54,516 bases of DNA, from the NCBI RefSeq assembly GCF_025060895.1, contig NZ_JANZKV010000184.1, positions 1-54,516 of the forward strand. The letters run 5' to 3'. This stretch comes from Stieleria sedimenti (GTDB taxonomy: Bacteria > Planctomycetota > Planctomycetia > Pirellulales > Pirellulaceae). The first letter of the stretch is position 1, and each line of letters opens with the position of its first letter. Positions 10,690 through 24,500 of this stretch are shown one piece after another. The notes below the pieces were generated by a model. The model worked only from the letters and a program-made list of their open reading frames with translations. It was not told the origin of the DNA and did not search any database. A program made the translations under genes and the position numbers.

Positions 10690-11325
10690 TCAGACCACTT
10701 CGTCCGCCAACCGCATCACCTGGTTCACGGGCACCTCGAACGACGGCAGGAACGATCCACGCGCGGTTTCACCGGCTCGAAAGACCCCGACTTCGTCGTA
10801 GGCGTCACCGTTGAGTCTCAACACCGTCACGGTGCGATCGAAGGGGTCAATGATCCAGTACTCTTGGACACCGCCTCGAGCGTAATCGGATCGTTTGGCA
10901 ACATAGTCACGATGCCTCGCTTCGGCACCTTCACTGACCACCTCCACCGCGATGTCTAATCGACTGGGATAATCCGTCGGTGAACTGGGAAAGCAGGGCG
11001 GCGTCAAATACAACAGATCGGGTTCACGAATGGTCCCGGCAAACAGCGTCACCGGCAGCGGTGCCTGTAGGACGCGCGCGCCATCGCCGACTGCAGCGCT
11101 CGCCGATCGCATCAGTCCGGCGACGAAATCCACGATCATTTGATGCATCCATGTCGGCATCGGCAACACCTCCAGGCATCCTTCGGACAATTCGACCAAG
11201 CGGTCGGTCGGAAGTCGAAAATAGTCCTCGTCTGTCCATTGCCCCTGAAGCGGAAACAACCTCGCCAATTCCCAGGCGGGGGCTGCATCGGATGACGGCG
11301 AAGGTGGTGTCGACGATGACATCAA
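10690..11325 (-). CDS. Uma2-family (DUF820) putative restriction-like nuclease
   Basis: 211 residues with the complete Uma2 pattern: RLVELSEGCLEVLPMPTWMH (42-61), REPDLLYL with Asp103, then DIAVEVVSEG with Glu128, RDYVAKRSDYARGGVQEYWIIDP (139-161). These form a PD-(D/E)XK-type nuclease core. The family is expanded in cyanobacteria and planctomycetes; cellular function is unproven. The N-terminal 20 residues are low-complexity, and a second Met follows the first directly, so the exact start is uncertain by one codon. It is a single gene flanked by a hairpin terminator and the PEP-CTERM gene. There is no sign of a partner methylase. Confidence 0.9.
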   Translation of the reverse strand: MMSSSTPPSPSSDAAPAWELARLFPLQGQWTDEDYFRLPTDRLVELSEGCLEVLPMPTWMHQMIVDFVAGLMRSASAAVGDGARVLQAPLPVTLFAGTIREPDLLYLTPPCFPSSPTDYPSRLDIAVEVVSEGAEARHRDYVAKRSDYARGGVQEYWIIDPFDRTVTVLRLNGDAYDEVGVFRAGETARGSFLPSFEVPVNQVMRLADEVV

Positions 11326-11419
11326 TCAAGACTTGACGGTTGGGTTCAACTGGTCAGGTTTGCGTACAGGTTTACATCTAGCGCAGCGACGAAGATCACG
11401 TCTCGCGCGCTGCTCGATT

Positions 11420-12142
11420 CTAACCGATTTTGCCACCTCGACGAGATCGCCGCACACAAACGCCCAGCAGTGTCAATGACAAGAACAGTGTGGCACTGGG
11501 TTCCGGGATCGCGGTCGGGATCGTGAAGACACTCCTTTCCGATCCCAGCGGCGATGAAAACAGGGGATCGACCAGCATCGTCTGTTGAGCTCCCGAAGGC
11601 CGGATCGCGACCGATGTCGTCCGGGTCGATGACCCGTCGTTTCCGCCGAAGATGTCCAACGTGATCGTGTCGCCGGGTTGCAAGCCGAGCCCGCTGTAAT
11701 CAAACGTCAGCGTTCCGATTTCAAACGCGTCAGTGCTGGTGATCTCAAACGGAACTGGCGGGTCCGGCAGAAAGGACTCCAACACAATTTGCGATTCGAA
11801 ACCCGGTGAACCGCTGCCGAATTGCCGTCCGTCGAACCAGGACGCAAACCGGGCAGTCGCATCGAATCGGACCCGCCCGTAATCGGTCAGCGGGACCGCA
11901 TTGATGGTACTCTTGACGATATCCAAATTGATCCATTCGACTATGTCGCCGACGGCATCGGCCGTACCGGAAAACACCAGATCGGTCTCAAAACGTTCCC
12001 CGGTGGCGGCCCGAGACGGCGTCAAATAAGCGACGACGTCCGCCGGGCAAGGCTGGACGCTCAAACATCCGAACCAGCCAAACGCAACGATGCCGATCAG
12101 CGATGGCCAGACGGATCGACGATCAAGCAATCGATGGAACAT
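11420..12142 (-). CDS. PEP-CTERM sorted surface/secreted protein
   Basis: 240 residues from ATG 12142; an upstream TTG at 12178 would add 12 residues without improving the signal. The N-terminus has basic residues then a hydrophobic stretch (SLIGIVAFGWFGCL) ending near PCPADVV, a signal peptide. The C-terminus is a textbook PEP-CTERM tail: IPEPSATLFLSLTLLGV followed by CVRRSRRGG. Such tails are recognised by exosortases, coupling the protein to exopolysaccharide/biofilm export. The middle is predicted beta-rich (VAYLTPSRAATGERFETDLVFSG..., TLTFDYSGLGLQPGDTITLDIFGG), like cohesin-type or generic secreted beta-sandwiches, but I cannot name a family. It is divergent from the giant gene with under 300 bases between them. 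Confidence 0.85.
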   Translation of the reverse strand: MFHRLLDRRSVWPSLIGIVAFGWFGCLSVQPCPADVVAYLTPSRAATGERFETDLVFSGTADAVGDIVEWINLDIVKSTINAVPLTDYGRVRFDATARFASWFDGRQFGSGSPGFESQIVLESFLPDPPVPFEITSTDAFEIGTLTFDYSGLGLQPGDTITLDIFGGNDGSSTRTTSVAIRPSGAQQTMLVDPLFSSPLGSERSVFTIPTAIPEPSATLFLSLTLLGVCVRRSRRGGKIG

Positions 12143-12438
12143 GGGTCCGAGTGAGCCTTGAGGATTTGAATGCCTCAATGCTAAATCGAGCGGGGATCAA
12201 AAGCAAGCTTGCAATTGGGTCCGAGACCACTAACCTTTGGGGGTCGCAGGGAGGGACAGGCGTTTCCTTTCGGTTTCGCGTCGCGTTCTTTGCGATCCTA
12301 TTCCCACGTTTCTCGGTTGGGAACGGAATAAGGGCCACGTTTTGCAGATCGCGTAGCGAACGTCTCGCTTGGATCGCGACAGCGAATGACGTCGCCTTTC
12401 CTCGTTCCAGTGCCGAATCGAATTGATAGGCATCTCGG
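12143..12438. promoter_or_regulatory. Divergent promoter region upstream of the giant gene
   Basis: This 296-base gap lies between the PEP-CTERM gene and the 13,598-codon gene and must drive both. It is less G+C-rich than the coding DNA on either side, and contains no gene. No strong Shine-Dalgarno precedes ATG 12439. I could not identify promoter boxes or an operator with confidence. Confidence 0.4.
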
Positions 12439-12597
12439 ATGGCACGGAAAAAGGATCGGTCGCAGACGCGGCCGGGGTTTGGACACCAGTTGCGCAACCG
12501 ACGTCGCATCAAAGCGGCACGGTTGGCCCGCAAGCGAATCAGCCAGCGGTTGATTCCATCACCGTTTGAAAAACTCGAAGACCGTCACCTGCTGGCG
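12439..12597 (+). other. N-terminal LEPR-XLL-type targeting segment
   Basis: Residues 1-53 of the giant protein. About 14 Arg/Lys lie in the first 42 residues, then FEKLEDRHLLA. This matches the LEPR-XLL type N-terminal motif (L-E-x-R-x-L-L) that marks many very large planctomycete and marine bacterial surface proteins. The motif is thought to relate to export, though the pathway is not settled. The beta-rich body starts directly after it. Confidence 0.75.
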
Positions 12598-15500
12598 ACC
12601 GTCCAGTGGGACGGCGGCGGCGACGGAACCCGTTGGCACGATCCCTTGAATTGGGACAGCGACGCGGTGCCGACCGCATTCGACGACGTCACGATTGAAG
12701 GCGTTTCGAATGACCTGTTCGTTCGAATTGATGCCGACACCACCGTCGCGACGGTCCTTTCCAGCGAACCACTCCATCTGGTGGGAGCGGAACTGAAGAC
12801 CACGTCGCTGGTGGTCGACGAATTGATCCTCGACGATGCCACCCTGCGTCCGCCGGAGGAGTCTTCGCTTGCCGCGACCATCGCCGATCGCCTGACCATT
12901 GACGCTGCCGCCAGCCAATTCCTGATCTTGGGCAACCTGCACGTCCAAGGTGATTTGCTGCTCCGGTCTCCGATGACACTCGTCGCCGACGGAACCGATG
13001 CCAAGCTGCGGGTCGACGGCGGCGTGAACCTGGACCAGGCGAGTTTAACCGCCAGCGGCGGAGGCGTGATCTCCATGCCCTCGGTTGAGCGTTTCCGGCA
13101 CCAAGCGACGGCGAACAATCAATCGCGACAATTCCTCGCCACCGGGACCGGCAGCCGGCTCGAACTCGGCGGCCTGCGTTCGCTGACCGGCGCGACGCAC
13201 TACAACTCCGGCACCCTGTTTCAAGTCGCCGACGGCGGCGTGATCGATCTGTCCGGCGTCCAAGCCGTGATCGACCCGGTCGAAGGTGACACGCGCCGCC
13301 GATCGTTTTCCTTCATCGCCAAAGATGCCGGCAGCCGAATCGACCTGTCCGCGCTCGTGACGGTGACGGACCAGAACGCCGACCAGCGAACAAGCTTCTC
13401 CGCAACCGACGGCGCTTCGATCCAGATCGCCTCCCTGACCGATGCCCGAGCGACCCAGTTCCGGCTTGACGGTTCGGGAAGTCTTGCGGCGATTCAATTG
13501 CAAACGTTGATCGATTCACGATTGATCCTCCGGGACAACGATCTGACGCTGTCGCAACTTGCGTCGGCCAGTCGGTCCGAGTTCGACATCGCGGGTGCCC
13601 AGCTTGCTTTACCGCTGATCGATAGCCTGCGTGACGGAGCGATCGCCGTCGGCAGCGGCGGCGACTTTGCCGCGTCTCAGTTGACGAACATCGACGGAAC
13701 CGATTTGCAAGTTCGCGGTGGCGCGACGCTTTCCCTGCCCGGCGTCACCGGCTATCGACACCTCGGCGATGCGTCAAGCATTGATCGCTCCTGGTCAGCT
13801 AGCGGTGCGGGCTCACGACTCGAACTGCCCAACGTGTTGTCGATCACCGGCGGCTGGGGATACAACAACGATCACGTGATCCAAGCCGACGGCGGGGCCG
13901 TGATTGCACTTCCCGCCGTCCAACAGTTGATCGACGAACCCTACGGTGACCTCAATTTTCGCTCGTTCGAAATCACCGCGTCGGGGGCAAACAGTCGCAT
14001 CGAACTGGATGCATTGATTTCGATCATCGATCGCAATGGCAACGGCCCCGGTCAATATTCAAGCATCGACGCCGGCGGCGGCGGTGAGATCATCGCACCA
14101 AAACTCGCGAATCTGCGTGGTACGGAGGCCACGGTCGATTCCCCCGGCGATATCGACGTCGCCAAGCTGGTGACCATCGAAGACAGTGCCATCACGATCG
14201 ATGCCCGACCGAGTGACTTTGATGCCTTGCAAACGATCGCCGGCACGCGACTCGTTCTGTCAGCGACCGATGCACGGCTCAACCAAATCACGCGGTTCGA
14301 ACACAACACGCTAGTCACCGATTCCGCCGCCGCGGTCGCAATGCCAAATGTTCGCAGCATCGATGGTTCAAGTCTCCAAGCCTACGGCGGAACTCGAATC
14401 GCATTTCCGCAAATCGAATCCTACGATCTTGCCACCACGCAAATCCATTCAATTCGCTCTTGGATCGCAGAGGGAACGGGCAGCCAGATCGATCTTTCCG
14501 GTTTGCGCTGGATCCGCGGCGGGACGGAATCGGGAACGGGGCTGGATGTTGAAGCGGTGCTGGGCGGATCGGTGAATTTGCGAAACGTGATGCAAGTCGT
14601 CGACCCGATCAACGGAAACACGGGTGGTCGTCGCATGACGTTCACCGCCGACGGTTTGGGATCGCAAATCCAACTCGACGCGCTGGCAAACGTGATCGAT
14701 CGAAATGGAAACGCCCTGTCGGCACTGACCGAAACCGCAGGCGGCCAGATCACTGCGTCCGAGTTGGCCACCGCGATCAACACAACGGTGACGTCGGAAT
14801 TGATCGGTCCGCCGCCTGCCGCGAGCCAACAGCCACCCGAGCACAGGGGCCCGGACGCTGGCGCGAACCGGCTGATATCAAACGAGCATCAGTCGTTTGA
14901 CGCGAGCCTACGGGCCGCTGCGTTTGCCGATGACGTCCCGCCATCCCCGCCCGAATCCATTCCGTCCTCTCGAACGATCACCTGGATCGGCGACGACGGG
15001 CATTGGCACGACCCGGCCAACTGGAACGCCGGCATCGTCCCCGGCATCTACGATGATGTCGAACTCTCGGTCTCCGGTGCCACCGTCACCATCAGCGGTG
15101 ACCACCTCGTTCGCAGCATCCATGGCCCCGGCGGTTTGAACATCATCGGCGGGTCATTGACTGTCGCTGCCGAGTCCACACTGACCGGACCATTCAATCT
15201 AGGCGACGGCGGCACGCTGGCCGTTGAAGGCCCGAATGCCTCATTGATCGTGGATGGCCCGCAATCGATCGACGGTGGCAACTTGCGTGTCGACGAAGGT
15301 GCCGAGTTGGTCTTCAAACACGTGACCCGTTACGACCACGACGCAACGTCCAACAACACGCAGCGAAACTGGATCGTCCAAGGCAGCGGCAGCCGCTTGG
15401 TGTTCGAGTCGTTGCAGTCGATCAACGGAGGAACAAACTACGGCAACCGGCTAATGATCGAAGCCCATTCCGGTGGGCACATCGACCTCGCTGCCGTGAC

Positions 15501-18500
15501 GCAGATCGCCGACGGCGCCGGCGGGAACACCGCACGCCGCGGCATTTCAATTTCGGCTCAAGACACCGGCAGTACGATCGACCTGCGGTCATTAAACTCG
15601 TTTCAAGATCGAGAGACGGTTGCCGACGACGCGGCGTCCTATTCCGATCTCGTCGCCCGCGACGGGGGCGTCATCAGACTCGATTCACTCACCACCCTCG
15701 ACGGCGTCGCCGTTTTCGTCGACGCCCTGAGTGACGTGCCGCTTGAGACGGTATCGAGTTTCGATCATGGCCGTTTGCAAGTCACCGATCGATCCGTCGC
15801 CTTGCCCGCACTGGCGTCCGCCAACGAAACCCTCTTCACCGCCGACAACGGCTTCATCGACAGCAACGCACTGACGACCTTGACCGGTGGGGGATTGGAA
15901 TTGCGGTCCGGCGGGCGGATCAACACGACGCTGCTTGCGACGATCGATGGAAGCAGCATCCGTGTCGCCGACGGGATCACGCTGTCGCTGCCCTTGGTGA
16001 CATCCTATTCGCACGCGTCGACCGACAATGACCAGACTCGAACGCTGGTCGCATCCGGCCTCGGCAGTCGCCTCGAACTCCCCAACCTGACACAGATCGA
16101 CGGGGGCACACACTTTCGATCGTCGTTAGCGATCGAAGCCCGCGACGGCGGCGCGATCGACTTGTCGCGCGTCTCGCAAATCTCTGAACCCGCGACCGGA
16201 AACACGACCAGCCGCGGTGTTCACCTCACCGCCGACGTGTTCGGCAGCGTCCTCGATTTCTCATCCCTGACGACCTTCACCGACATCGGCGAGTCTCCGG
16301 CTTCTCACGGCACCGCCGGTGGGCACTCTTCATTGATCGTTTCTCGCGGCGGAACCATCGCGGCACCTGTGCTATCGACGACTACCGGTGTACACGTCGT
16401 CGCCGATTCAGGAAGTGATTTTTCGTTTCAATCGATCGCCGATGCCACCAACAGCATCTTGCAGGCCGCCGGCAACGGGACGCTTTCCTTCGCATCTCTC
16501 GCCTCTGCCGTGGGCACCGCCATTCGGATCGACGGACACGCTGCATCACTTCCCGCGCTATCGGATCTATCCGCCGGATCGCTTTTCGTCCAGGGTGGCG
16601 GCACCGCGATCGTACCACTGTTGGGCAATATCGACTCGGCAACGCTGATCATCCGTGATGGCGTGACGCTTTCGTTGCCCGCGGTCACTTCGATCAAACA
16701 CGAGACGACGGCGCCAAATCAAATCGCGACGCTGCGTGCCGAAGGGTTTGGCAGTCGCCTCGATCTGCCCGCGGTTAGGTCGATCCAAAACGGTGACGAT
16801 TACAACTCACGTGTCTTCATCGAAGCGTTGTCTGGCGCGGTTGTTGATTTGTCGGGTGTGCAGACCATCGAAGACCCCGATGCCGGTAACACATCTCAGC
16901 GGCGGATCGAACTGCTCGGCGAAGGCGTTGGCAGTCTGATCGATCTGGGCAACCTGCAATCCTTCACCGACCATTCCTCCGGCACGCTGACCGGCTCGAA
17001 TCGATTTTCCAGCGTGCTTTCCCGTTACGGAGCGACCGTCGATCTGGGCAGCAACGAGACGTCGGGCGCATCGCTCGGCGGCGTCCACGTGACGGCGGGC
17101 GAAGCCGGGATTCTCGTCGGCAAGTTCACACTCGACTCGGATTCGGTTCTCACCGGCAACGGTGTCGTGCAAGCGGATCTCGTTGTCGGCGGAATCGTTG
17201 ATCCCGAGAGACATCTGGTCGTGGACGGTTCGTTGACGCTGCTCAGCGGTGGCCGGTTGAACTTCGACGTCGGCGGATTGATACCGACCGAGCAGCATGA
17301 CGTTCTAGAAATCACCGGCTCTGCGACGCTCGACGGCATCATCCGAACCAACCGCGTCAACGACTACGCCCCACAACCGGGTGACAGCTACGTCGTGATG
17401 ACACACGCATCACGCAGCGGTTCGCCCAGTTACGGGGGCCTCGATTTCGGCAGCCAAATCCTTTCGCCAGAACTGTCACCTACCTCGCTGGAATTTGTGA
17501 CCGGATTTTCCAGCGGCGCCGCAGTCCTCTCGATCCGTCCCTCGGACAGTGCCGTTGATCCCGATGGACCGTTCTTCGTCATCGAATTCAGTGAGCCGAT
17601 CGAACGCGATTCGTTGTCCGCCGATGACATGGCACTCGTCGGTCCGAACAACGCATCGGTCGCGATCGAATCGATCTTTCCGCTGGACGCTTCGAACGCT
17701 CGATTCATCGTCCGCCCGGTGATGGATCAATACGCCGACGGAAACTACTCGCTCGCCATCGGGCCGAATGTGCTCGACTGGGTCGGCAACCCGATGAATC
17801 AAGACGGCGACGAAATCAACGGGGAACCCGACGACGACCGATGGTCCGGCAACATTCATTGGGCGCTGCCGGATCTGACGCTGGTCGGCGGCGTTTTGCA
17901 GACCCCCACCACTGAATTCGACTTCGGCGATGAAGTCCCCTTGTTGTTCGACGTCAAGAACGTCAGTGCTGCGGCCGCCGGTGGCGGTTCATGGACCGAT
18001 CGCATCTATCTTTCCACCGACAGCGTTTTCGACCCCGGCGATCTACTGCTCAACGAATCGATTCGTCACACACCGCTCGCTGCCGGCGATTCTTACGCGA
18101 CCCAGATCAATGTTTCGCTGCCGCTGGCCCCGTCGTTGTCGACCGGCACCTATTACTTGATCGCATCGATCGATGACGGGAACCAGATCCATGAGACCGA
18201 TGAAACCAACACGTTCGTCTCGGCGCCGCTGCAATTGACAGTTCCGCCACTGGTCGACTTGCTGCCGACCTCGGTCAGCGGTCCAGCGACCGGTCAACCC
18301 AGAACGCCGAGTGTGTTCACCTGGACCGCGATCAATCAAGGCGACGCGGCGACGCCCGATCGCTGGTTTGATCGAATTTATTTGCAGTCGACCTCGGGCG
18401 GCGGATTTCCGCACCTGGTCGGCGGCGTCTTTCAAGCCGACCCCGTCGCACCGGGTGAGAGCTATCTGTCGATGATGACGGTCGACTTGCCGGACTTGCC

Positions 18501-21500
18501 GGACGGCGACTACCAAATCATCCTGACATCCGACGACACCGATCGATTGTTCGAAGGCCCGTATGAGTCGAACAATACCTTGGTCGGCGGCACGATCCGG
18601 ATCGACCATCCCGATGTCGTCGTCCAAGACCTCACCGTCTCCGCCACCGCCAACTCGGGTCAATCACTTCCCCTCAGCTTCGAATTCGTCAATCAAGGCA
18701 GCGGCGTCGCTTCGGCCTGGCAACAACGCATCTATCTGTCCGACGATCCATCGGTTTCCGCAGACGATCGTCTGATCGACCAATTTGAAATCATCCAGCC
18801 GCTCGATCCCCAGCATACCCGCGAGGTGACCCGAGATCTGGTGATGCCGATCGACTCTCAAGGTGCGAAATATGTGTTGCTCGTGACCGATGCGTTGGAG
18901 CAACTGGGAGAGCGTGCGGCCGGTGAAGCGAACAACTTGCAGACCGCATCGATCGAGTTGACGCTGTCGCCCTACGCAGACCTGACCGTGACCGACGTCA
19001 GCGCGCCGACGCAGGTGATCGGCGATCCCACACAGCTGACCGTCGACTGGACCGTTGCCAACGTCGGCACCGGCCGTGGACTGACCGATCGGTGGACCGA
19101 TGCGATCGTGCTCAGTCGCGACGCGACCATCGGCGACGATGATGACCTGGTGATCGCGACGTTTGATTATTCGGATGGCCTGGAAGCGGGCAGCTCCTAC
19201 TCGCGCAGCGAATCGATCCCGTTGCCGCCCGGAATCAGCGGGCGATTCACGTTGTGGGTGCGCAGTGACTATTCGGAAAGTGACTTGGGCGGCAATGTTT
19301 TCGAAAACGGTCATGAATCAAACAACGATGTCGCGCACGCTGACTTGCTTGACATCATGCCGACCGACTTCGCCGATCTGGTCGTCGGCAACATTGACGT
19401 GCTGCAACCCGTCAACGCCGGATCCATCGCCAGCGTCACGTGGACGGTCGACAACGCGGGGATCGGGATCACCAACCGCGGTGATTGGTACGACGTGATC
19501 TACTTGGCTGAGGACGCCGCGGGGACACAGCCGATCGAAGGCAGCGAAGTTCGGTTCCAACACTTCGGACAAATCGCACCGGGCGACAACTATACCCGGA
19601 CCGGCCATTTCATCGTGCCCGACGGTTTGTCCGGTGATCACTACTTGATCGTCCACGCGGCGAAAGAGAGCGGACCGTTTGAATTTATTTTCGACGACAA
19701 CAACCGTGCGGCAAGCGTGCCTTTTCCGGTCACGTTGTTGCCGCCACCGGATTTGGTTGTCAGTGAAGTCGTGGTGCCCGGCGTAGCCGAAGAAGGGACG
19801 CTATTGGATGTCAGCTGGACGGTCACCAACAGCGGAATCGGTTCCGCGTCGGGTGGCTGGATCGACCGCGTTTATTTGCAACCGGCCGGTGATCCAGATG
19901 GCCAGGTCATTCAGTTGGGAACGTTTCCGTTCATTGATCCCATCATACCCGGGAAAAGCTACACGCGCCACGAAGCGATTCGCATTCCGGTCCAATCCAC
20001 GGGCGTCTTCAATCTGTTCGTTCGCACGAATTTCGAAGAGTTCCTTTACGAGGGCAGCGGTATTGTCAACAACACTGCGTCTGAGCCGATCATCGTCAAC
20101 GTGCGTCCTCGACCCGATCTGCAAGTCGACTCGATCACCATCCCCGAGCGGCTGACTGCGGGCACGACACTGTCACCGCAATTCACGGTGGTCAATCAAG
20201 GCGCCGTCGGCACGGTCGGAAACACCTGGATCGACCGCGTCTATCTGTCGCTCGATACGGTGGTCGACCAGGCGGACATTTTGATCGGTGAGCTCGACAA
20301 CGGTTCGGCCTTGGCGACCGGTGAGCGTTACAGCAGCGAAGCCGGCAGCGTGGTGATCCCCATCCGCTACCGCGGCGACGTCTACGTGATCGTGCAAACC
20401 GACGCGACGGACAACATCGCCGAATGGCCCAACAATCAGAACAACATCACGTATCAGTCGATCTTCATCGAACCCGAACCGCTGGCCGATCTGGTGGTCA
20501 GCGATGTCATTGCGCCGGGGCAAGTCGTTGCCGGAGCAGAGATCCCCGTGCGATACACGGTGACCAATCGTGGCAGCGGCGCGACCCACGGTGACACCTG
20601 GACCGAAAACCTCTGGCTGACGCGTGACCAAAATCGACCGCATCCCGGACAGGGCGACCTGCTGTTGCAGACGACCACCCACACCGGATCGCTGGACCGT
20701 TTGTCCGGCTACGAAACTTCAATCACGATACGAATCCCTCGGCAACTCGAATCAGGCACGTGGTACGTGACGCCTTGGGTCGACCCGTTGGACGTGGTTC
20801 CCGAAGACACGTTGGCGTCGAACAACAATCCGGACGACCCCGACAACGTTGACAACAACAATTACAAGGCTCGCGCGATCCAGGTGCTCGGGGCGCAGCC
20901 GGATCTGGTCGTCAGCGAACTCAAGGCACCGGCGGTTGCCACCGGAGGCGACTCCGTCACGATCAGCTGGACCGTCGACAACCGTGGGTTGGCAGATGCC
21001 GACACGGGAGCTTGGCTCGATCGCGTTTACCTGAGCGACCATCCCGACCCCAAGGCCGAAGGCGCCCGGACGTTGCTGTTGGGCGAAAAGAAACGCAGCT
21101 TGCCGCTCGCCAAGGGAGCCTCTTACACCACGTCGATCGATGTCGACCTGTCGCCGGCCTCCAGCGGGCACTACATCGTTGTCATCACCGATGACGATTT
21201 GCCGCCTCAGCCATCGATCGATCTTTCGGGTTTCTTCCCCGGTTCGGCAACCGGAACCGAGTCGTACGTCCCCGTCGACGAGGTCGACGAAACGAACAAC
21301 GTCGCGGCGGTGGCAACGAGCATCCATTCCGCCGCGGCAAACTTGAAAGTCGTCGGATTTGACTTGCCGACCGACGCCAAGTCTGGCGAAGAGGTGACGT
21401 TTCGATACACCGTCGAAAACATCGGCGAGCATCCCGTCTGGAGCGGCACGAGCTACTGGAAAGATTTTTTGTGGCTTTCACCCGACGGCACGTTCATTCG

Positions 21501-24500
21501 CGAGCGGGCATCGTACTTGGGGGCGTCGATTCATGCGCCCGCCGAAATGATCCATCCGGGCGACCGATACACCGTCAGCTTCACCACGACCCTGCCCGAA
21601 GGCACCGGCGGTGATTATTCGCTGTGGGTTCATTTGAATGCCAACAACGACCGATCGCCGCTGCTGTTTCCCTATCAATCGCGGTTGCTGTTGACCGATT
21701 GGTATCCGGCCGTCGAAGGTGACAACGAGGTTTGGAAATCGCATTTCGGGCACTGGGCCTATGAAAATCCCACCGACAACCTCGCCCGCGCCGACTTTCC
21801 GATCCGGTACGAAGAAGCAGATCTGTCGATCACGGATCTTCAAGTCGCCACATCCGCAACCTCCGGCGAAACCGTGGAACTGGTCTACACGGTCCAGAAC
21901 ATCGGTTCCCGAGAAACACGCGTCGATTCCTGGTCGGACCGTGTGTTTCTTTCCCGTGACGCGTCGCTGGATAATTTCGATACGCAACTCGCATCGACGT
22001 CGCACCTCGGTTCACTGAAACCGGGCGAGTCCTACACCGGACGCCTGTCCTTCCAAATCCCCGCAGGCATCGAGGGCGATTTCAATTTGCTGCTGTTCAC
22101 CGATTCGGCGGCCGAGCAAGACCGTTCGCGACGACCGAGCGACATCGGATTCCGAAGGGTCGGGATCGAGTTTGAACTGCCCGGCGTACTCGCGCCGTGG
22201 GATCTGGCGTCGTCGGCCACCCGCGAATCGGCCCGTGGTGAAATCTCGGAATATCAAGGCGAAGGCAACAACATCGCCGTACGAGCGTTATCGGTCAGCC
22301 TGTCCGATCTGCCGGACTTGCAGGTCTCGTCGATCACCGCCCCGGTGCGGGCGGATCGTGGACAAGAAATCGACGTCAACTACACCGTCACCAACCGCGG
22401 CGGCGACACGGTCGAGGGGCAAAACGGCTGGACAGACCTGCTGTACCTTTCGCGCGACACCTTCTTGGATCTGGCCAGCGACATCTACCTGGGGTCGTCA
22501 GAACACGAAGGTGGCTTGGCGGCCGGCGCATCCTATCAGAACAGCACGTCCGTTTCGTTGCCGGCTGGACTGACCGGTTCCTACTACGTGTTCGTCATCA
22601 GCGATCCCGATCGATTCGGTGCGACCGGTGTCGTGTTCGAAGGCCTAAACGAGCGCAACAATGCCGCCGCCCCGGCGACGCCGATGGTCATCGAATTGCC
22701 TGATCCGGTGGACTTGCAAGTCACCGAGATCGCCGCCCCGCACGATGTCACCGCCGGCGCGCCGACGCAAGTCGAATGGACGGTGACCAACACCAGCGAC
22801 GCGACGATTTCAGGGCGTTGGTCCGACAGCCTGTTTTTCAGCAGCGACGCGACGTGGGACATTCATGACACGGCGGCCGGACGCACCGAATTTCGCGGAA
22901 CGCTAGCCCCCGGTGAAAGCTACACCTCGAGCCTGGAAGTCGTCACGCCGCCGCTGACGCCGGGCAGCTATCGAGTCATCGTCCGCCCCGACATCTTTGA
23001 TCAAGTCGATGAGGACGTCGGCGAAAGCAACAATCAGACCGCGTCGGCATCCACGATGCAACTGACCGCGCCTGCGTTGACGTTGGGCGTTCCGCTGGAA
23101 ACGACGCTGGGAACCGGCCGACAAAAATTGTTCGCCGTCGACGTGCCGGCCGATCGCGCACTGCGAGTCACGATCACTGCCGACGACGATTCGACCTATG
23201 AAGTCTTCCTTCGACACAATCAGTCGCCGACGCCAGGCTCCTTTGACGCTAGTTCCGGCGGCGCCCTCACCGACACGCCTGCCGCGATCATTCCCTCGAC
23301 CGACGCGGGAACCTATTACGTTCTGGTCCATGCGTTTGCGCCCCAGGACGGGGACCCGGCCGTGGAGGTTTTGGCGGAGTTGTTGCCGCTGGCGATCACC
23401 GACATTCAAACGGACATCGGCGGCGACTCTGGTTTTGTAACGACGGTGATTTCCGGTGCGAGGTTTCATCCTGACGCAATCGTCAAACTGGTCCGTCCCG
23501 GTTTTGCCGAAATCATTCCTGCCGGTCAGAACTACGTTTCTGCGTCGCAGTTAATCGTCACGTTTGACCTGCAAGACGCGCCGCATGGACTCTATGACGT
23601 CCAGGTGATCAACCCCGGCGGCGACGTCGCTGTCGTCCCGTATCGATTCCAGGTCGAACGCACCATCGAGCCCGAGTTGACGATCGGCGTCGGCGGTCCA
23701 CGCTTTGTGCTGGCCGGCGACAATGGCACCTACGGCGTTTCGCTGCAAAACACAGGCAACGTCGACGCCCCGTACGTGTTTTACAACGTCGGCATTCCCG
23801 AACTGGGTATCAATCAAAACGTCTACAACCTGCCCTACAACCATTTCACGTCCAACCTGCGCGGCGGCCCCGAAGGATCGCTTGCCGATCTGCCTTGGGC
23901 TGAACTCGATTCGGCGGTCAACACCAACGGACACCTGACCGCCAGCGGGTATCTGTTCGACCAACCTGCCGATGGCTTCGCCGGATTCACCTTCCAAGTC
24001 CAAACCTATCCGGGCCTGCGCGAATTGCATGATCATGCGTGGGAGGCGTTCAAGGCAAAGCTCTACGACGCAATTCCGGAATACGCGGCGATCGATTTCT
24101 TAGCGGAAGGGCCGTCGTCGCTCGACAAGCTCTCGCCCGGCCTGGCTCTGGTCTGGGAAGCCTTCGGCGCCGTCCCGGACTTGTTGATTCAGCCGCTGAT
24201 CCCGTTCCAATTTCACGTCGTCGCATCGGCGACCACGATGACCCGCGACGAATTCCTGCAGCACGCGCTCGACGAAGCGGATCGATTGCGTCAAGGGATA
24301 TTGGACGATAACGACGCCGATGCGGCACTGGTCAATCTGGCCGGCGATCGGCAAGCCTGGCAATCGCTGTATGTCAGCCATTTAACTGAAAGCGGACGTC
24401 TGCGCGCCGTCGACGCCATCCCGCCGACGCGCCGCGATCAGGAACTGGCCAGTTTGATGGCGACCCTTGCCGGAGGCGTGTTGACCGGTCCCGGAGGCGA

